NCBI GenBank assembly: GCA_014529385.2
Contig: CM043950.1
Coordinates: 68,816,935 to 68,880,934 of the forward strand
DNA length: 64,000 nt
DNA from: Adiantum capillus-veneris
Taxonomy: Eukaryota > Streptophyta > Polypodiopsida > Polypodiales > Pteridaceae
Reading direction: 5' to 3'
The notes beneath the pieces were generated by a model. That model made no database searches. It had not been told where the DNA came from and saw nothing but the letters and a program-made list of their open reading frames with translations. This document shows, one piece after another, positions 1-12,172 of the stretch. How positions within the stretch are numbered: the first letter of the stretch is position 1; the number at the start of each line of letters is the position of its first letter. A program made the translations under genes and the position numbers.

Positions 1-431
1 TGATCTTTAAGCAAGTAGCCATTTGCACCATGATCAACATTTATCACTTCTTGTTTTTTATCGCATACCTGATTTCTTGGGGGGTCCACTATTAGGAACC
101 TCCCTATGTAATGTGCGTTTGCAAGGTATTTAGAAAAACCCCTTGTTAAAATGTTGACATGAATTCTATTGACCCGTTTTTTTTAATTTATCAAAGGGTT
201 CTTTCCCAAAAAGGATTTAAGAAATCCCTCTTGTTATTGTATCTTTGCTAAATTGCTTAAATTTTTAAAAATAGAAAACTTTTCCTGTTGAACTCACATG
301 GTATATTAACATGATTACATGGTGAACCCTACGGGCCTGATTTTTACTGTGAAGATTCGTAATGCACATGATTTTACAATGTTTTTTGTGAGAGCATAGA
401 TGTCTTTGACATTTTTTCGTTTTGGTAACAG
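1..431 (+). other. intron part of the phosphate carrier gene
   Basis: No coding sequence is visible. The stretch is AT-rich and ends in the acceptor GGTAACAG at 424-431, right before the first visible carrier exon. The 5' exons of the gene, about 100 codons by family comparison, must lie left of the window. Confidence 0.7.
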
Positions 432-1922
432 ATTGATCCAATCAAATATAAAAGCATTGCAAGTGGTTTTAGTATCCTTTGGAAGGAGCAGGGGTTCAGG
501 GGCCTTTTCAAGGGCTGGGTGCCAACATTGCTTGGCTATAGTGCGCAAGGAGCCTGCAAATTTTGCTTTTACGAGTTCTTCAAAAAGTACTATTCAGACA
601 TGGCAGGTGCTGAGAATGCAGCAAAGTACAAATCTCTAATATACCTAGCTGGGGCTGCGTCTGCAGAGTTCATTGCGGATGTAGCATTGTGTCCACTTGA
701 AGCGGTAAAAGTGCGCGTGCAAACCCAGCCAAACTTTGCACGAGGTTTGGCTGATGGTTTTCCAAAATTTGTTGCTTCAGAGGGGTACCTTGGGTATGTC
801 CTACACTTCTTTTTCTCTGACTTGAGGTTTGATCTGTGTGTGTTTGTATTGCATTGCGTCCCATTTTGTCGACTGACTCTTTGTTTCATGTCTCCTTATA
901 ATGTCTTGTTCAGTAACATTTGACAGGTTGTACAAGGGTATAGTGCCACTTTGGGGACGGCAAATTCCTTGTAAGTTAGTTCCTTACTGTGTGGTACTTT
1001 ATGTTGCCTTCATTTGTAATGCAGAGTTGTGGATGGTTTAATCTCGGGGGGTTCAATATTTGTAAATCCACCATATCATGTCCGTTCCAAGGCCTAATTT
1101 AGAAACCCCATATGAAGATTTTTCATGAATATAACTCAGCCCACATTTCTAGTTTAATGTGCTTTTTGTTAACATCATTCTGTCCCTTGTGTTAAAACCC
1201 GGCAATTTCTCGCTGCCATATATAGATTTCTCACCCTTTTCTAGTTTAATGAGCTCTTTGTTAACATCATTCTGTCCCGTGTGTTAAAACCTGGCAATTT
1301 CATGCACTTTCAGATACCATGATGAAGTTTGCCTGCTTTGAGAAGGCGGTAGAGCTTATTTACCATAACATGGTGCCTGCCCCAAAGAATGAGTGCTCAA
1401 AACCAACACAATTGGCAGTCAGCTTTGCTGGTGGGTATGTCGCAGGAGTTTTCTGTGCCATCGTTTCTCATCCTGCAGACAACCTAGTTTCTTTCCTAAA
1501 TAGTTCAAATGGGGCTACCATTGGTGATGTAAGGCTCTTCTTACATGCTTTATAAATCATGATGATGTCCATCTTTTAGTTTTGGTAACTGCCTTCCTTT
1601 TTGTATGAAGGCTATTCAAAAGCTTGGTCCGGCTGGCCTCTTTACGCACGGTCTTCCTCTTCGTATTGTGATGATTGGGGCATTAACTGGAGCCCAATGG
1701 GGAATTTATGACGCCTTCAAAGTCTTTGTGGGATTGTAAGTAAAACCAGAACTCATTGTCCTGGTGATGTTGGTAGATGTGCATGCGTGAATGCGTGTAG
1801 AAAGCTTGTGACACCGCTAAGTACCATGAATGTTTCATTTTATAGTATGCTCTAATGGCTGCTTGTTAACTTGCCGATTGCCGTTCAGGCCGACTACTGG
1901 CGGCAGCGATACAAAGAAGTAA
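432..1922 (+). CDS. PHT3: mitochondrial phosphate carrier, 3' five exons (5' end outside window)
   Basis: Inner-membrane mitochondrial carrier that imports phosphate into the matrix for ATP synthesis. I see five exons: 432-793, 927-970, 1314-1528, 1611-1735 and 1889-1922. All introns are GT-AG and the joined exons total 780 nt in one frame, stop TAA at 1920-1922. The product is 259 visible residues. It covers the end of carrier repeat 1 (GWVPTLLGYSAQGACKF), repeat 2 with the carrier signature in CPLEAVKVRVQTQP, and repeat 3 with FAGGYVAGVFCAIVSHPADN, then a short tail LPTTGGSDTKK. These match the plant PHT3/MPT family, usually 350-375 residues, so roughly the first 100 residues lie to the left. 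The last exon supplies only 11 codons and the stop, but its phase and the GLPTTGG motif support it. No stops or frameshifts; it looks functional. Which paralog it is cannot be told. Confidence 0.95.
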
Positions 1923-3752
1923 AGAGGCACTTGCATGTGATGTCTCCATTCCTGATTACATTTGATGATTCTGCAATTATAGGATGGGCACAGAATGTTT
2001 GCAAGGGGACTTGTGTGCGCCAGTGGTTCCATGGTATCTTTTCTTCAACCTGTCCCTGCGCTTATGTATCATTCCTCATAGTAGGCTTGGCTTCATGTTG
2101 TTCAAACTCTTGCATGTAATATGATCCCCATTGCCTTGGCTGTAATTTTACTACAATTACCTATTTCTTTTAAAAGTTCCATGTACTAGTGCTTTGGCAA
2201 CTGTATGCCGCTTTCTCTCGCATGGATACGATTGCTCCTCTCAAATATTTTTGGCCCTTGACTAGCCTTCTCTACGCATAATTGTGCCATGGCAGCTTTC
2301 TGTTTGCACCATTTTTGCAGCGTCGTGCATAGATTCTAAATTTGGCGTCTTCAGAAGATACCTTGTATGTTTATTTTTTGGAACAAATCAATGGAGCATA
2401 TATATGTGCGCACACATGCGATGTACATATGTGCATGCAACACTTCCAAATGTGTGTGCATGCACTCACTTGCATTTAGTGTATCTGTGTCCATACATCA
2501 GATTTTAATTTTATATTTATACATGTGTGCACGTGCACGCAGCATGCGTACACATGAACTTGTACATGCCCTGGAAGTTTGCAAATTTGTAAGCCGATCT
2601 GTGCAGAGACACGTGTACTTGCTGGTGGGTGTATTTATTCCCTTGTGTGTCCCAGTGTCGGGCCCTTCATTGATTGTTTGCATTATCCAACCCCTCCCCG
2701 TCTCTTTCTCTCTCCTCACTCTCTCTCAATCTCTTTTAAAAAAAAGTGTCTAAAAGAGCTCATGGCGGTGTGGACTTTTTTTTTTTCGAGAGATAAAGAG
2801 AGATGGAGGAGAGATAGAAAGAGACGGAGGAGGAGGGGATCGCATATGGGCGAGGGAAGCCTGGAAGGGAAGAGGTTGAGGAGGTGGAGATCGTGCATGA
2901 TGTAGGATCAACATATCTGTGCTGATGTGCGTCAAGCGACCTTAAACTCTGTCACAAGTAGAGCTTCTACATGTTGATGCAGCCCGGCCTAATCTTGTGT
3001 CACACCATTGTTTTTGGTGTTGTGGGTTGAGTAGGGTTTTCCCCAACCCAATTAAGCATCGAGTGTGAAGAATTGTGGTGTTGGACTAAGCGAGGCAATG
3101 TAGGGACAGCACGTGCTCCTACGAGGCAAGAGTTCAGAACTTTTGGTGGGGACGGATAGAGGCAGCAAAAGGAGACCGGAGAGGCGTATCTGCTAAATCA
3201 CACCTCTCTCTCTCTCTCTCAATACATATTGGCTCACATTTAACTAAATTGGATTATTAATTGGAAAGATTCCCCTCACTCCCCACCACCCTTTCATTTT
3301 TATGATATGCACCTCTTCTACGCACCACGCACCCCCCCCGCAAGGGCCCCTCACCTCTCTCCATAGCCCTCGACTACATCAATCATCCTATGAGCGACCA
3401 CGATGCCAAGAATCTTCGACTAACAACCTCACATGGCAGTTCTTCTTGTGCGAGCCCACACGCCCTCGATGGTGCGGACACATGAGAGAGAGTGCAATTC
3501 TCCATAGTCAATCGCATGTGCAATGCTACGAATTTTGGGAAATTCCACAAGACAAACAATTTTTCAATATTGTTGATACATACCTCTCTCTTAGTCATGC
3601 TCTCTCTCTCTCTGGTCTGAAGCACATACTGGCATTGTCACATCACTTGCAACACTCTATCCTCTCGGACGGTAGCTTGCCATTAGCACTTGAATCACTC
3701 TTTGTGCTCATCCGCTTGCCGCGATTGCTCATTCGCTTGTACGCCATCGCTC

Positions 3753-3795
<43 letters not shown>

Positions 3796-4612
3796 CCCCC
3801 CCCCCCCCCCCCCCCCTCCTCTGCACCCGCATGCAAGAGCTACTTAATGGGCTCAAAGGGTACCCCCAACTCCCTTTTTTTCAGTCTGTGGAGGTCAAGG
3901 GAGAAAGTAATTACCACAGTGTTGATCATCGCTGCATCTAGAGAAAGAGAGAGAAAATCATGAAATGATAGAGAAGGCATTGCGCCTCCACAGCAGTGTC
4001 GTGCTCTACCTGCGCCTTCCACCCCAGACTACAACCGCCGCTCTCAAACCATTTGTCTCCCTTGCTCTGCCTTCTTGCACACAACTTCCCAAATTCTTCG
4101 AAGCCCTTGACCATGCACACACATGAGCTGGTTAGAATATCCTACTCTTGCACTCCAAGACTGACAAGGGAAAAAAAAAAAACTCTCTCTCTCCCTTCGT
4201 CTTCACGCTCTCCAATGGTGTTGTTATAAACACCCTATTCTAGTCCTCGTCGCTTGCCCAACACCCAAGCCTTCATGCCTAGAACTTCCTCAAGTCCACT
4301 TTTCAGCACCCAAAGCCCTCCCTTGACACCTTTCCTTTGCATGCTTCAGACCAACGTGAGAGAGTGAGACAGATTTCCCACAACTAGAAAAAAAAAACTT
4401 TTTTGGTTAAATAGTAATGCATGGCAGGTCGCCCTCTGCGCGCTCTATCAATTTCCCTATCTCTCCTTGTCTGCCCGTCGCCCGCTGCCCGTCGCCCGCC
4501 AACTGCCTGCTTTTAGTGTTGCATCGCCTCACTTTCCACTCTCTGTGCACCTTACTCTCTCTTGGTAGAAAAGAAACTCTTTGAAAGAGCGCACGCCGGC
4601 GCGCGCTCTTTC

Positions 4613-4616
<4 letters not shown>
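1923..4616. other. 3' flank and intergenic DNA with simple repeats
   Basis: The start should be the 3' UTR of the carrier gene; no clear poly(A) signal could be fixed. Then come alternating purine-pyrimidine stretches at 2400-2560, a purine-rich stretch at 2780-2890, (CT)n at 3205-3220, and many pyrimidine-rich segments. Short ORFs here are low-complexity (Leu/Ser/Pro runs) and not credible genes. Confidence 0.6.
3754..3816 (+). repeat. (TC)n followed by a 24-nt poly-C run
   Basis: A (TC)n tract at 3754-3792 passes directly into 24 consecutive C residues at 3793-3816. The assembled length may be unreliable because homopolymers of this size are hard to sequence. Confidence 0.95.

Positions 4617-4659
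<43 letters not shown>
4617..4659 (+). repeat. (AG)n microsatellite upstream of the RPS4 copy
   Basis: Uninterrupted AG dinucleotides ending 54 bp before the RPS4-like ATG. The flank GCGCACGCCGGCGCGCGCTC just before it is GC-rich. Confidence 0.95.
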
Positions 4660-4663
<4 letters not shown>

Positions 4664-4713
4664 TTTCAGCACCGCGCAAAGGAGGTGACGGCGCGCTTTA
4701 ACAGCGTGAAACC

Positions 4714-5677
4714 ATGGCAGGCGGTCTCAAGAAACATCTCAAACGTCTCAATGCTAAATAGTCTCGCTCGCATACACGTCTCATACACGTCTCTGCTAAA
4801 TAGTCTCACTCTCATGCTTACCATGATCACGCCCCATTGCCCCATTTTTTAATTCTGTGCACGTCCTTCAATGGATCTAGGGTTAACTTCTTCACGGAGA
4901 GTTTGCGTTTTTCTTGTCCCTCCTAAAATTCATGTTGGGTCCTCCTCTCTTGGTGGTGACTTTGTGCCCAAGCCCTCTCCTGGACCACATAAGACGAGGG
5001 AATGTCTGCCGATGGTTGTCTCGTTGAGGAATCGATTGAAGTATGCCTTGGCCTATCGTGAAGTGGTTGTCATTGCAATGTAGCCACTCATATCTGTGGA
5101 TGGGAAAGTAAGGATGGACAAGTGTTACCTTGTTGGGTTTATGGATGTTGTGTTCATTGCAAAAATCGGAGAGAACTTTCGGCTCCTTTATGATAGCAAG
5201 GGAAGATTCACTTTGCACTCCCTCAGTCTTGAAGAGTCTAAGTACAAGCTATGCAAGGTCCGAGATGCCTCCTTCCGTGAGAAGGAGATTCCCTACATCA
5301 CTACATTTGATAGGTGCACCATTCGCAATCCAGATCCCCTTATCAAGGCCAATGACACCATTAAAGTTGAAATTGAGACCGGAAAGGTTGTAGAGTTCAT
5401 CAAGTTTGACATTGGCAACATTGTTATGGTTATTGGTGGTCGCAACTGAGGCAGGATTGGGATTATCAAGCACCGTGAAAAGCATAAGGGAAGTTTCGAA
5501 GTTGTGCATGTAAAAGATGCTACCGATCAAGAGTTTGCCACCCGGCTTGGCAATGTGTTTACTATTGGTAAAGGAAGCAAGCCCTGGGTGACTCTACCAA
5601 GAGGCAAGGGTATTAAGCTGTCAATTGTTGAAGAAGCCAAGAAGAAAGCAGGAGCTCTAAAGGGAGCTGTGGCTTGA
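4714..5677 (+). pseudogene. RPS4: 40S ribosomal protein S4 (eS4) processed pseudogene
   Basis: The start MAGGLKKHLKRLNA (4714-4755) matches the eS4 N-terminus. After a 166-bp interruption the frame resumes at 4922 with [10 protein letters not shown], the S4 core VDGKVRMDK, then [15 protein letters not shown], the KOW-like part [20 protein letters not shown], and LPRGKGIKL near the end, with stop TGA at 5675-5677. No other introns are present although plant RPS4 genes have them, so a retrocopy is likely. Two in-frame stops break it: TAG at 5081-5083, where eS4 normally has Gln (MQRH), and TGA at 5447-5449, where it has Arg (GGRNRGR). Both fit a single C-to-T change. No clear poly(A) tail or target duplication was found. 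Not expected to make protein. Confidence 0.9.
4756..4921 (+). other. 166-bp insertion inside the RPS4 pseudogene
   Basis: It separates codons NA from PK of the eS4 frame. It does not start with GT, so it is not a normal intron. It holds the second unit of a degenerate 42-bp tandem duplication (4753-4794 and 4795-4836, both starting GCTAAATAGTCTC), so part of it arose by local duplication. The rest (4837-4921) is unexplained. Confidence 0.6.
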
Positions 5678-6012
5678 GTTTCTTTTTTGAGGAGGCTTCT
5701 CTTTTGTAGATTGATGTTCCCTTTTGAGGTATAGTACTAGGGTCTCTTGACAAAAAGAGTCTTTTGAACCTGGCTTGGCTTATGATCATGTGAAACTCAT
5801 TTTTGAACTCAAGCGAATTTTGAATGCTACGATTTCTTTTACTTTTGGGACATTTTAAGATGAGTGTATCCAAGCTTGTTATTAGGATTAAGGCAATGCT
5901 TTCGATATCTCGAATGAGGAATTTTGAAGAAGTGTATCTAAGTTTTGTATTGTGCTCTTATGGTGAGCAAGAGTCTTCAGATCTGCTTTTTTCTAGAGAG
6001 AGAGAGAGAGAG
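5678..6012. other. non-coding stretch
   Basis: AT-rich sequence after the RPS4 stop, possibly the former 3' UTR of the retrocopy. It ends in a short (AG)n tract at 5996-6012. No gene seen. Confidence 0.5.
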
Positions 6013-6270
6013 ATGGCTTCCAGCAAGCGCATGGTCACAGGGTTTCTGGTGCTAATGGTGGCGATGGCCGAACTGAGTGGTGCCGCAGCGTAGCCGCATC
6101 CTTCCGCACTTCAATGTGCATCCTTGTTGAATCTGGTGCCGGCTTGCTAGGATCTCTGACTCTCTATGTGTGAAGCTTACCTTGCCCAACCTATTGCTCA
6201 CCACCTGCCTTGGCCTCAACATCAACATCGCCTGCATAATCTTTGGCAACAACGAAAACTACGTTTGATT
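6013..6270 (+). pseudogene. decayed lipid-transfer-protein-like fragment
   Basis: An ATG opens 26 codons that look like a secretory signal peptide: basic start MASSKR, hydrophobic core TGFLVLMVAMAEL, and small residues SGAAA. A TAG follows at 6091-6093. In the same frame the text continues with ALQCASLLNLVPAC, which resembles the first Cys region of plant non-specific lipid transfer proteins. After a frameshift, CLGLNINIACIIFG resembles the Cys-Leu-x-Leu-Asn-Ile-Asn stretch of GPI-anchored LTPs. Further stops follow. The family assignment is inference from short motifs; an unrelated secreted protein is possible. Confidence 0.35.
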
Positions 6271-6433
6271 GGTCACCATCGCCTACATTGACCTACCTTA
6301 GCATGCACTGCTCTTCATTTATGGTCATTTGTAGTTAGATTCCTGCATGCTGAAATCAAGTTCTCCATCATGCTAGCTCGCTCATGTACTACTTTTTTGG
6401 CAAATTTGCATTGACACTTCCTTCTTCTTTAAA

Positions 6434-6452
6434 AGAGAGAGAGAGAGAGAGA

Positions 6453-6501
<49 letters not shown>
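6434..6501 (+). repeat. (GA)n microsatellite
   Basis: GA dinucleotides with one AAGG interruption near 6452. Between here and 6844 no credible gene was found. Confidence 0.95.
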
Positions 6502-6503
<2 letters not shown>

Positions 6504-6844
6504 GAGGGATTTTGTGTGTGCTATTGTAGCCATCCCATCTCGTCAGCACTTTCCTCTCTCACCGACAAGCTGTGTAAAGTTTCCTCGCCATCACCTCTAC
6601 CTCTCTCTTCTCGTCCATGTAGGTGCTTTTTGGTATAGGCCATCCAATGCTCGGTTGTATCGTGCAGCCTTGTTGCTACAGTATGGGGTATTGTACGTGC
6701 AAGTGCCATCTTTGATCACTCAACCCCAGCCAATTCCAATCTGTCTTCTTACGATCAACACGATCCTTCATCTTGCCATCGAACGGGATCTTGCCCCTGG
6801 TCTAGTGTGTGACTGCTCTATGTTTTGCATGAGTTGATGAATAG

Positions 6845-7183
6845 ATGAGCAAGAAAGTGCCCATGGCCGAACTCAAAACCACTATTGAGTCCGACCCCAA
6901 GCCCGAGCCCAAAGGTGGCGCTCAAATCCTCCATAGGGTCTCCTCTAGCCTGGCTCCCATCTTGCAAACCTCGGAGACCACGAGGCTTGATGCCCTCAAG
7001 CGAGTATGGGACTACATCAAGGCTCAAAAGCTCCATAGTAGTACTAAGAAATCGCAGATCTTATGTGATCCTCCGCTTAAGAAGGCATTTGGACGAGACA
7101 ATGTTAAGGTGTCAAAAGTGCTCAAGTACTTGCCAGTCTCCACTTGTCAAGAAAGGTTTGGTGGGGTTGTCTTCTTTGTCTAA
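6845..7183 (+). CDS. SWIB/MDM2-domain protein copy, C-terminus frameshifted
   Basis: A 112-codon ORF. Residues 36-95 carry a recognisable SWIB fold: VSSSLAPIL, then TTRLDALKRVWDYIKAQKL, then ILCDPPLKKAFGRDNVKV and SKVLKYL. SWIB proteins in plants act in chromatin remodelling or in plastid nucleoids. No N-terminal targeting peptide is evident. The usual end of the domain (a SPH-F-type motif) is missing; in the next frame the DNA reads SPLVKKGLVG, so a small indel has moved the end out of frame and the last 15 residues are probably spurious. No introns are seen, so a retrocopy or pseudogene is likely. The family call is firm; whether it works is doubtful. Confidence 0.7.
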   Translation: MSKKVPMAELKTTIESDPKPEPKGGAQILHRVSSSLAPILQTSETTRLDALKRVWDYIKAQKLHSSTKKSQILCDPPLKKAFGRDNVKVSKVLKYLPVSTCQERFGGVVFFV

Positions 7184-7236
7184 GTCAATTTTCACCAAAA
7201 GACTTAAAAATGTTCCAAGGATCCTCTATCCTCTTG

Positions 7237-7239
<3 letters not shown>

Positions 7240-7282
<43 letters not shown>
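7240..7282 (+). repeat. (GA)n microsatellite flanked by GGATCC
   Basis: An (AG)n tract. A GGATCC lies about 20 bp before it (7219-7224) and again right after it (7282-7287), perhaps the trace of a small duplication. Confidence 0.9.
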
Positions 7283-7285
<3 letters not shown>

Positions 7286-7287
7286 CC

Positions 7288-8228
7288 TACGAGTAAGTGT
7301 TCACCAAAACCTTTTGTAGGAACTAATGGAAAAAAAACAATGAATATTTTAACAAAAAATTTTGGATTTTTACCAAGTTTTATACTAAACTCCTCCAAAT
7401 TTAGCCAGTTTCCTTCAATGCCACCCTCAAAACTAGCCTGGAATTTTTGAATATTGTTTCCTTCAATGCCACCCTCTTTCACATTGTATGGTAAAAAATC
7501 ACAATCGAAAAGTGCCAAAATCTTTTGTTGTTTTTGTGGATTGATTAAAAAAGACATATATTGGTCAATTAAAGAAAAACATGAGTTTATTGTAACCAAA
7601 GAAGTCTTTCATAGTGTTTGTCTGACATGTGTCATGTAAAAAGGGTGCCCTTGTATGAAGATCACAACCTTGTAGTATGGGCAGGGCAAGACGACATGGA
7701 AGGGATGATTGGTGTATAAATGAACTAATGAGGTGCTATCAAATTGATATGGCTAAGAGGAGGAAGGATGCACATGCCTCAAGTATAAATGACAATTAAG
7801 AACCAAAGTACTAGACAAGGGAGCACTTACCTTACAAAAAGAAACATAGAATGACTAGCATTAAGTAAAGGTCTAGAACTCTTATTAGTCTATCAACCTT
7901 ACTTCATGCTCAAACATGTGAAGCCCAAGCGAGAAAAATCCAAGCCAAAGAAGAGTAGAAGCAGAGGAGATTACAATTAAATAAATAGAGATTGAGCCAG
8001 AAGATAATATTTTTAGATATTGTGTTACTTTTTTAAAAAGTAAACTTTGATCTTTTGGAATTTAGGAGGTAGTCTATCCATTGAAAAATCTTTTTGCTGT
8101 AGTACATCAGTATATAGCCAACAATAAATATTTTGTTGATGATAAAATTTACTATTTGCGTACAAACACTTGCTCGGGTTTGTCTTTGCTCGAAAAAACT
8201 CGCTTGGTGCGTGGTAAGACTCCAGAAG
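7288..8228. other. AT-rich non-coding stretch
   Basis: No gene seen. The 19-mer TTCCTTCAATGCCACCCTC occurs twice, near 7409 and 7459, a short local duplication. Confidence 0.5.
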
Positions 8229-8510
8229 ATAAGGCTTTCAATTTTTCACTAGAATTAACATATTACTATTAGGTTAATATATATTTTGATCCATAAATTT
8301 TTTTGACCTTTCATAAGATTGGAGACTAACCTTTACTTGATGAGGACATGGGTTTAGTGTGAATAGAAACTCATTAGATGTTGTCATAATAATATTATAA
8401 GTGTCAAACATTACTCTAATTTTGATTGTAGATGATCATAGAATACTCATAGAATCCTCGGGTCTCTTAGGAAATGGAGATAGCTAGAAATTTTATTTTT
8501 TTTTGGTAAA
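8229..8510 (+). repeat. dispersed repeat R1, copy 1
   Basis: Matches 13424-13700 in direct orientation, from AAGATAAGGCTTTCAATTT through ATGACATGGGTTTAGT-like text to the region around ACTCATAGAAT. Copies are diverged with indels. No coding capacity. Element class unknown. Confidence 0.7.
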
Positions 8511-9015
8511 ACAAACAAGACGTTGCCCAATTTTTTTGGGATATTAGATTTTTAGACATTAATTGCACCTAGATGTTTGTTTAGTTGTTGGTTTCTTTGT
8601 AAATTCTAACATCGATAACAAGTGGAAGGGGTCAGTGAGACCTGTCTTCCCAAGCAATGCCAATACTAACATGCTCGTGTTTCTTGGATGGTGTCAGGTA
8701 ATAGTCTCCTACCTTGGGATTACAATGGCAACCACAACAATAGTAGCAAGTCATCATCCGTAAGCTGATTCCAATTTTTGACATTACCATAAATGTCCTT
8801 GGATATTTTTATTTTTCCTCAAGAATAATTGTATACAAACTCCATGAATATAAAATGTTATAATTGTCATATTGTAAAGTTTGGTTTGTATCTTTTGGCA
8901 AGCTTTAAATCTCATTTTTTGCATACACATATGATTTGTTCTAATTCCATTGTATAATTCAATAGTTTGCACATGTCAAACTATTGTTAGATAATCAAAC
9001 ATAAACACACACACG

Positions 9016-10020
9016 CGTTCCTAACTAGCTCTTGGTCACGGGCTAATACCATACAATGGGCTTAGACCTATATTAAGTTTTGACCATACCTACCCAATCC
9101 AAGAGGATGGGTTAGGGGTCTTGGGCTCCTAATATGTTTGGGTATACCTTAGCCTGAATCTAGAGTTTCACCTTAAGTTGACCCACCTAATCCAAGTGAA
9201 TGGGTTTGGGGCCCTTTGGGCTCCTAATTGGTCAAGGTAGGGTAACACTCTTAACTTTCTTAACTATATTAACCATGTTTATTGTTTTGATATACATGTT
9301 TCACTTGTGAAGATTGGGTGGACACTTTAATCATATCCATGGTTTTTCTTGTTTTATGACTATTTATCATTTTTAATTTGGCCCACCCAATCCAAGAGGA
9401 TATGTTGGGGTCCAGTGGACTCTTATTCCGGTCAAGGGCAGATAACATGAATATAGATGCTTACCATATACGTAACTCTAGTCATGGCACATCATCATCT
9501 ACTTCTAAAAGTGGACTACCTAACCCACCATGATAGTTTGGAAAGATTTTTTCATTCATCTAGTCAATGAGAGGTACAACTATTTTTTAATGTTGTGCAC
9601 AGAGGATTGAGAATGATAATGTTATCAATTTTGTGTTTAGCTCAAAATAGCATTATAATTGTACTCATATGAGCTTGGTTTTGTAGGATCTTGGATGGTT
9701 TCCATGAACAAACACTTATACCATCTATTAAAATAGAGATCAATTCAATAGGTATGTGCAATAGTAAGGGACTATCTCCTATTCACTACTCTATTTACTA
9801 TAATTTGATAAATAGCATCTTATCTTAGATTCAATGCCTTTTAAAGTCGGGCACCACTTTATGGTACCCTATTCACCACTTATGGCCCCTACTTGAACAT
9901 TGCAACACAATTTTCCTTGGTTGTTTTTTGTCTCATTTGATACAACTTGGTTGGTAGGGTTCCACATGGTGGGAGCTACCTCCAACCCTATGGACCCTCT
10001 CCTGCGGTTGGGGGAGTGCC
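9016..10020 (+). mobile_element. R2 repeat, copy 1: putative non-autonomous PLE-like unit
   Basis: A 1-kb non-coding unit that begins just after a short (AC)n (9005-9014) and ends in TTGGGGGAGTGCC directly followed by (AC)n. A diverged copy lies at 29328-30224. Both contain CCTAATCCAAG or CCAATCCAAGAGGATGGGTT motifs several times and end in a hairpin-like segment plus a G-rich stretch before (AC)n. The same 3' end closes the RT-bearing element at 31.1-32.6 kb, which suggests the unit is mobilised by that PLE lineage. The mobilisation is inference. Confidence 0.5.
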
Positions 10021-10044
10021 ACACACACATGCACGTGCGCACGT

Positions 10045-10086
<42 letters not shown>
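10021..10086 (+). repeat. (AC)n tract with GCACGTGC interruptions
   Basis: AC repeats, purest at 10046-10086, broken near the start by palindromic GCACGTGCGCACGTGC. Confidence 0.95.
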
Positions 10087-10091
<5 letters not shown>

Positions 10092-11587
10092 CTTGATAAC
10101 AAATAGTAGCTAGATTATCATACAATTTGGTATCCCTCTATCTATACTGTACCTTGAACTCTACTTCAAAGCTTGCTATTACGTTTTTCTGTCTTAACCC
10201 TGAGCTCACTATGATTTTCTACTCCACCCTAGTACATACACACACTCAAGAATTTAGTCTTGTTTTTTAATATTGTTGCCTCCTAATATGGGAATTTTTG
10301 TGGCATACTATCATAATGGTTTCAATCTCCAACATACACCCATGTACACCCACACATTATGAGACTGCCAATTCTAGCCCATACCTCCTACCTTGCAGTC
10401 CTCTACCCAACCCTTGCACAAGTAGGCACATGAAATTGACTAAGGTCAACACAAAAAGGCCCTCTCAAGGTCTCACAAAATTGGTTTAAAAAAAACAAAT
10501 TGGTGGTGCGGTGGATCTTATTAGAGCTACTTGATCCCTAGCAATAATTGGCAAGCACCCTTGGGAACATCTTGTGGAGGGTCAATGGACATGACTTGGT
10601 TGCCTCCTTGATCATACAAATTACCTTGATCAATCTCTTCTCTGTAGATTTGATCTCTCTATCTTCTTTTTTCTCCATCCAATGAGATAACTGACTTTCT
10701 GCTCATTTGACAACACATGAACATGCATGTGTAGAGCATTAGATCCTTTCTTTAAAATAATGTGTACAACTCAAAGTTTTGAGATGGATATCTCGTGCTC
10801 TACAAGCTGGAACCCTCGTATGTATTTCTTGTTCTTGATCTTCTTGCATGTATAGAATGACCTCTTTTGGATTCTTCTTGTGTATAAAGAACACACCCAT
10901 GCACTTACCTCATGTCTCCATCACAAAATCAAGCTGTCTCTATCCACAACCCCTTGCCCATTCGATGTTGATTTCCTCTGCTCAGCACACCTATTTTCAC
11001 CACACAAATGCATGTGCATAGGCAAATCATTCATGTAGGTTGCTCACTCATAGGTTGACTACTCTAAGTTGCTATGTTTAGTAAAGTTTCCCTGATGTAT
11101 GGTTTGCACATGGAACATAACAGAGATGAGTAAGATACACATCTTATCTGGTGGAAACTTTAATGTAATTCTTGAATATATATGTTTTTTCCCCATTATA
11201 TTCACACCCCTACACACAACTATGACCTACTCCACCAATAATATTTGTCAAACCCTTACAAGAATTCTATCTGTAGGATGAACCTTCTTTTGAGAACTTT
11301 ACTCTGGGTGCATCTCGGACCAGAGAAAATGTGACAATTTTCTTTTCATGGGGTTGAACTGACACCTTAGTGGCCAGTGCATTTGCAATAGATCTGCCTA
11401 GTGAAGAAACCAATATTGGGAATGAATTCCAATGGTTTTCATTAAAAGCCCCACGCTAGTGCTCATCTCTTCATGCATGTTCTTGGCTCTCATAGAGGGT
11501 CAATTTTCTTGGCCTACCCACCCTATCTACACACACTTACCTGCCTTGTTCTACCTCATGGCATCGTTAGAGAGTGTATTGTGTACA

Positions 11588-11589
<2 letters not shown>
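10087..11589. other. non-coding stretch
   Basis: AT-rich with CACAC-rich clusters near 10230 and 10340. No ORF with recognisable similarity. Confidence 0.5.
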
Positions 11590-12172
<583 letters not shown>

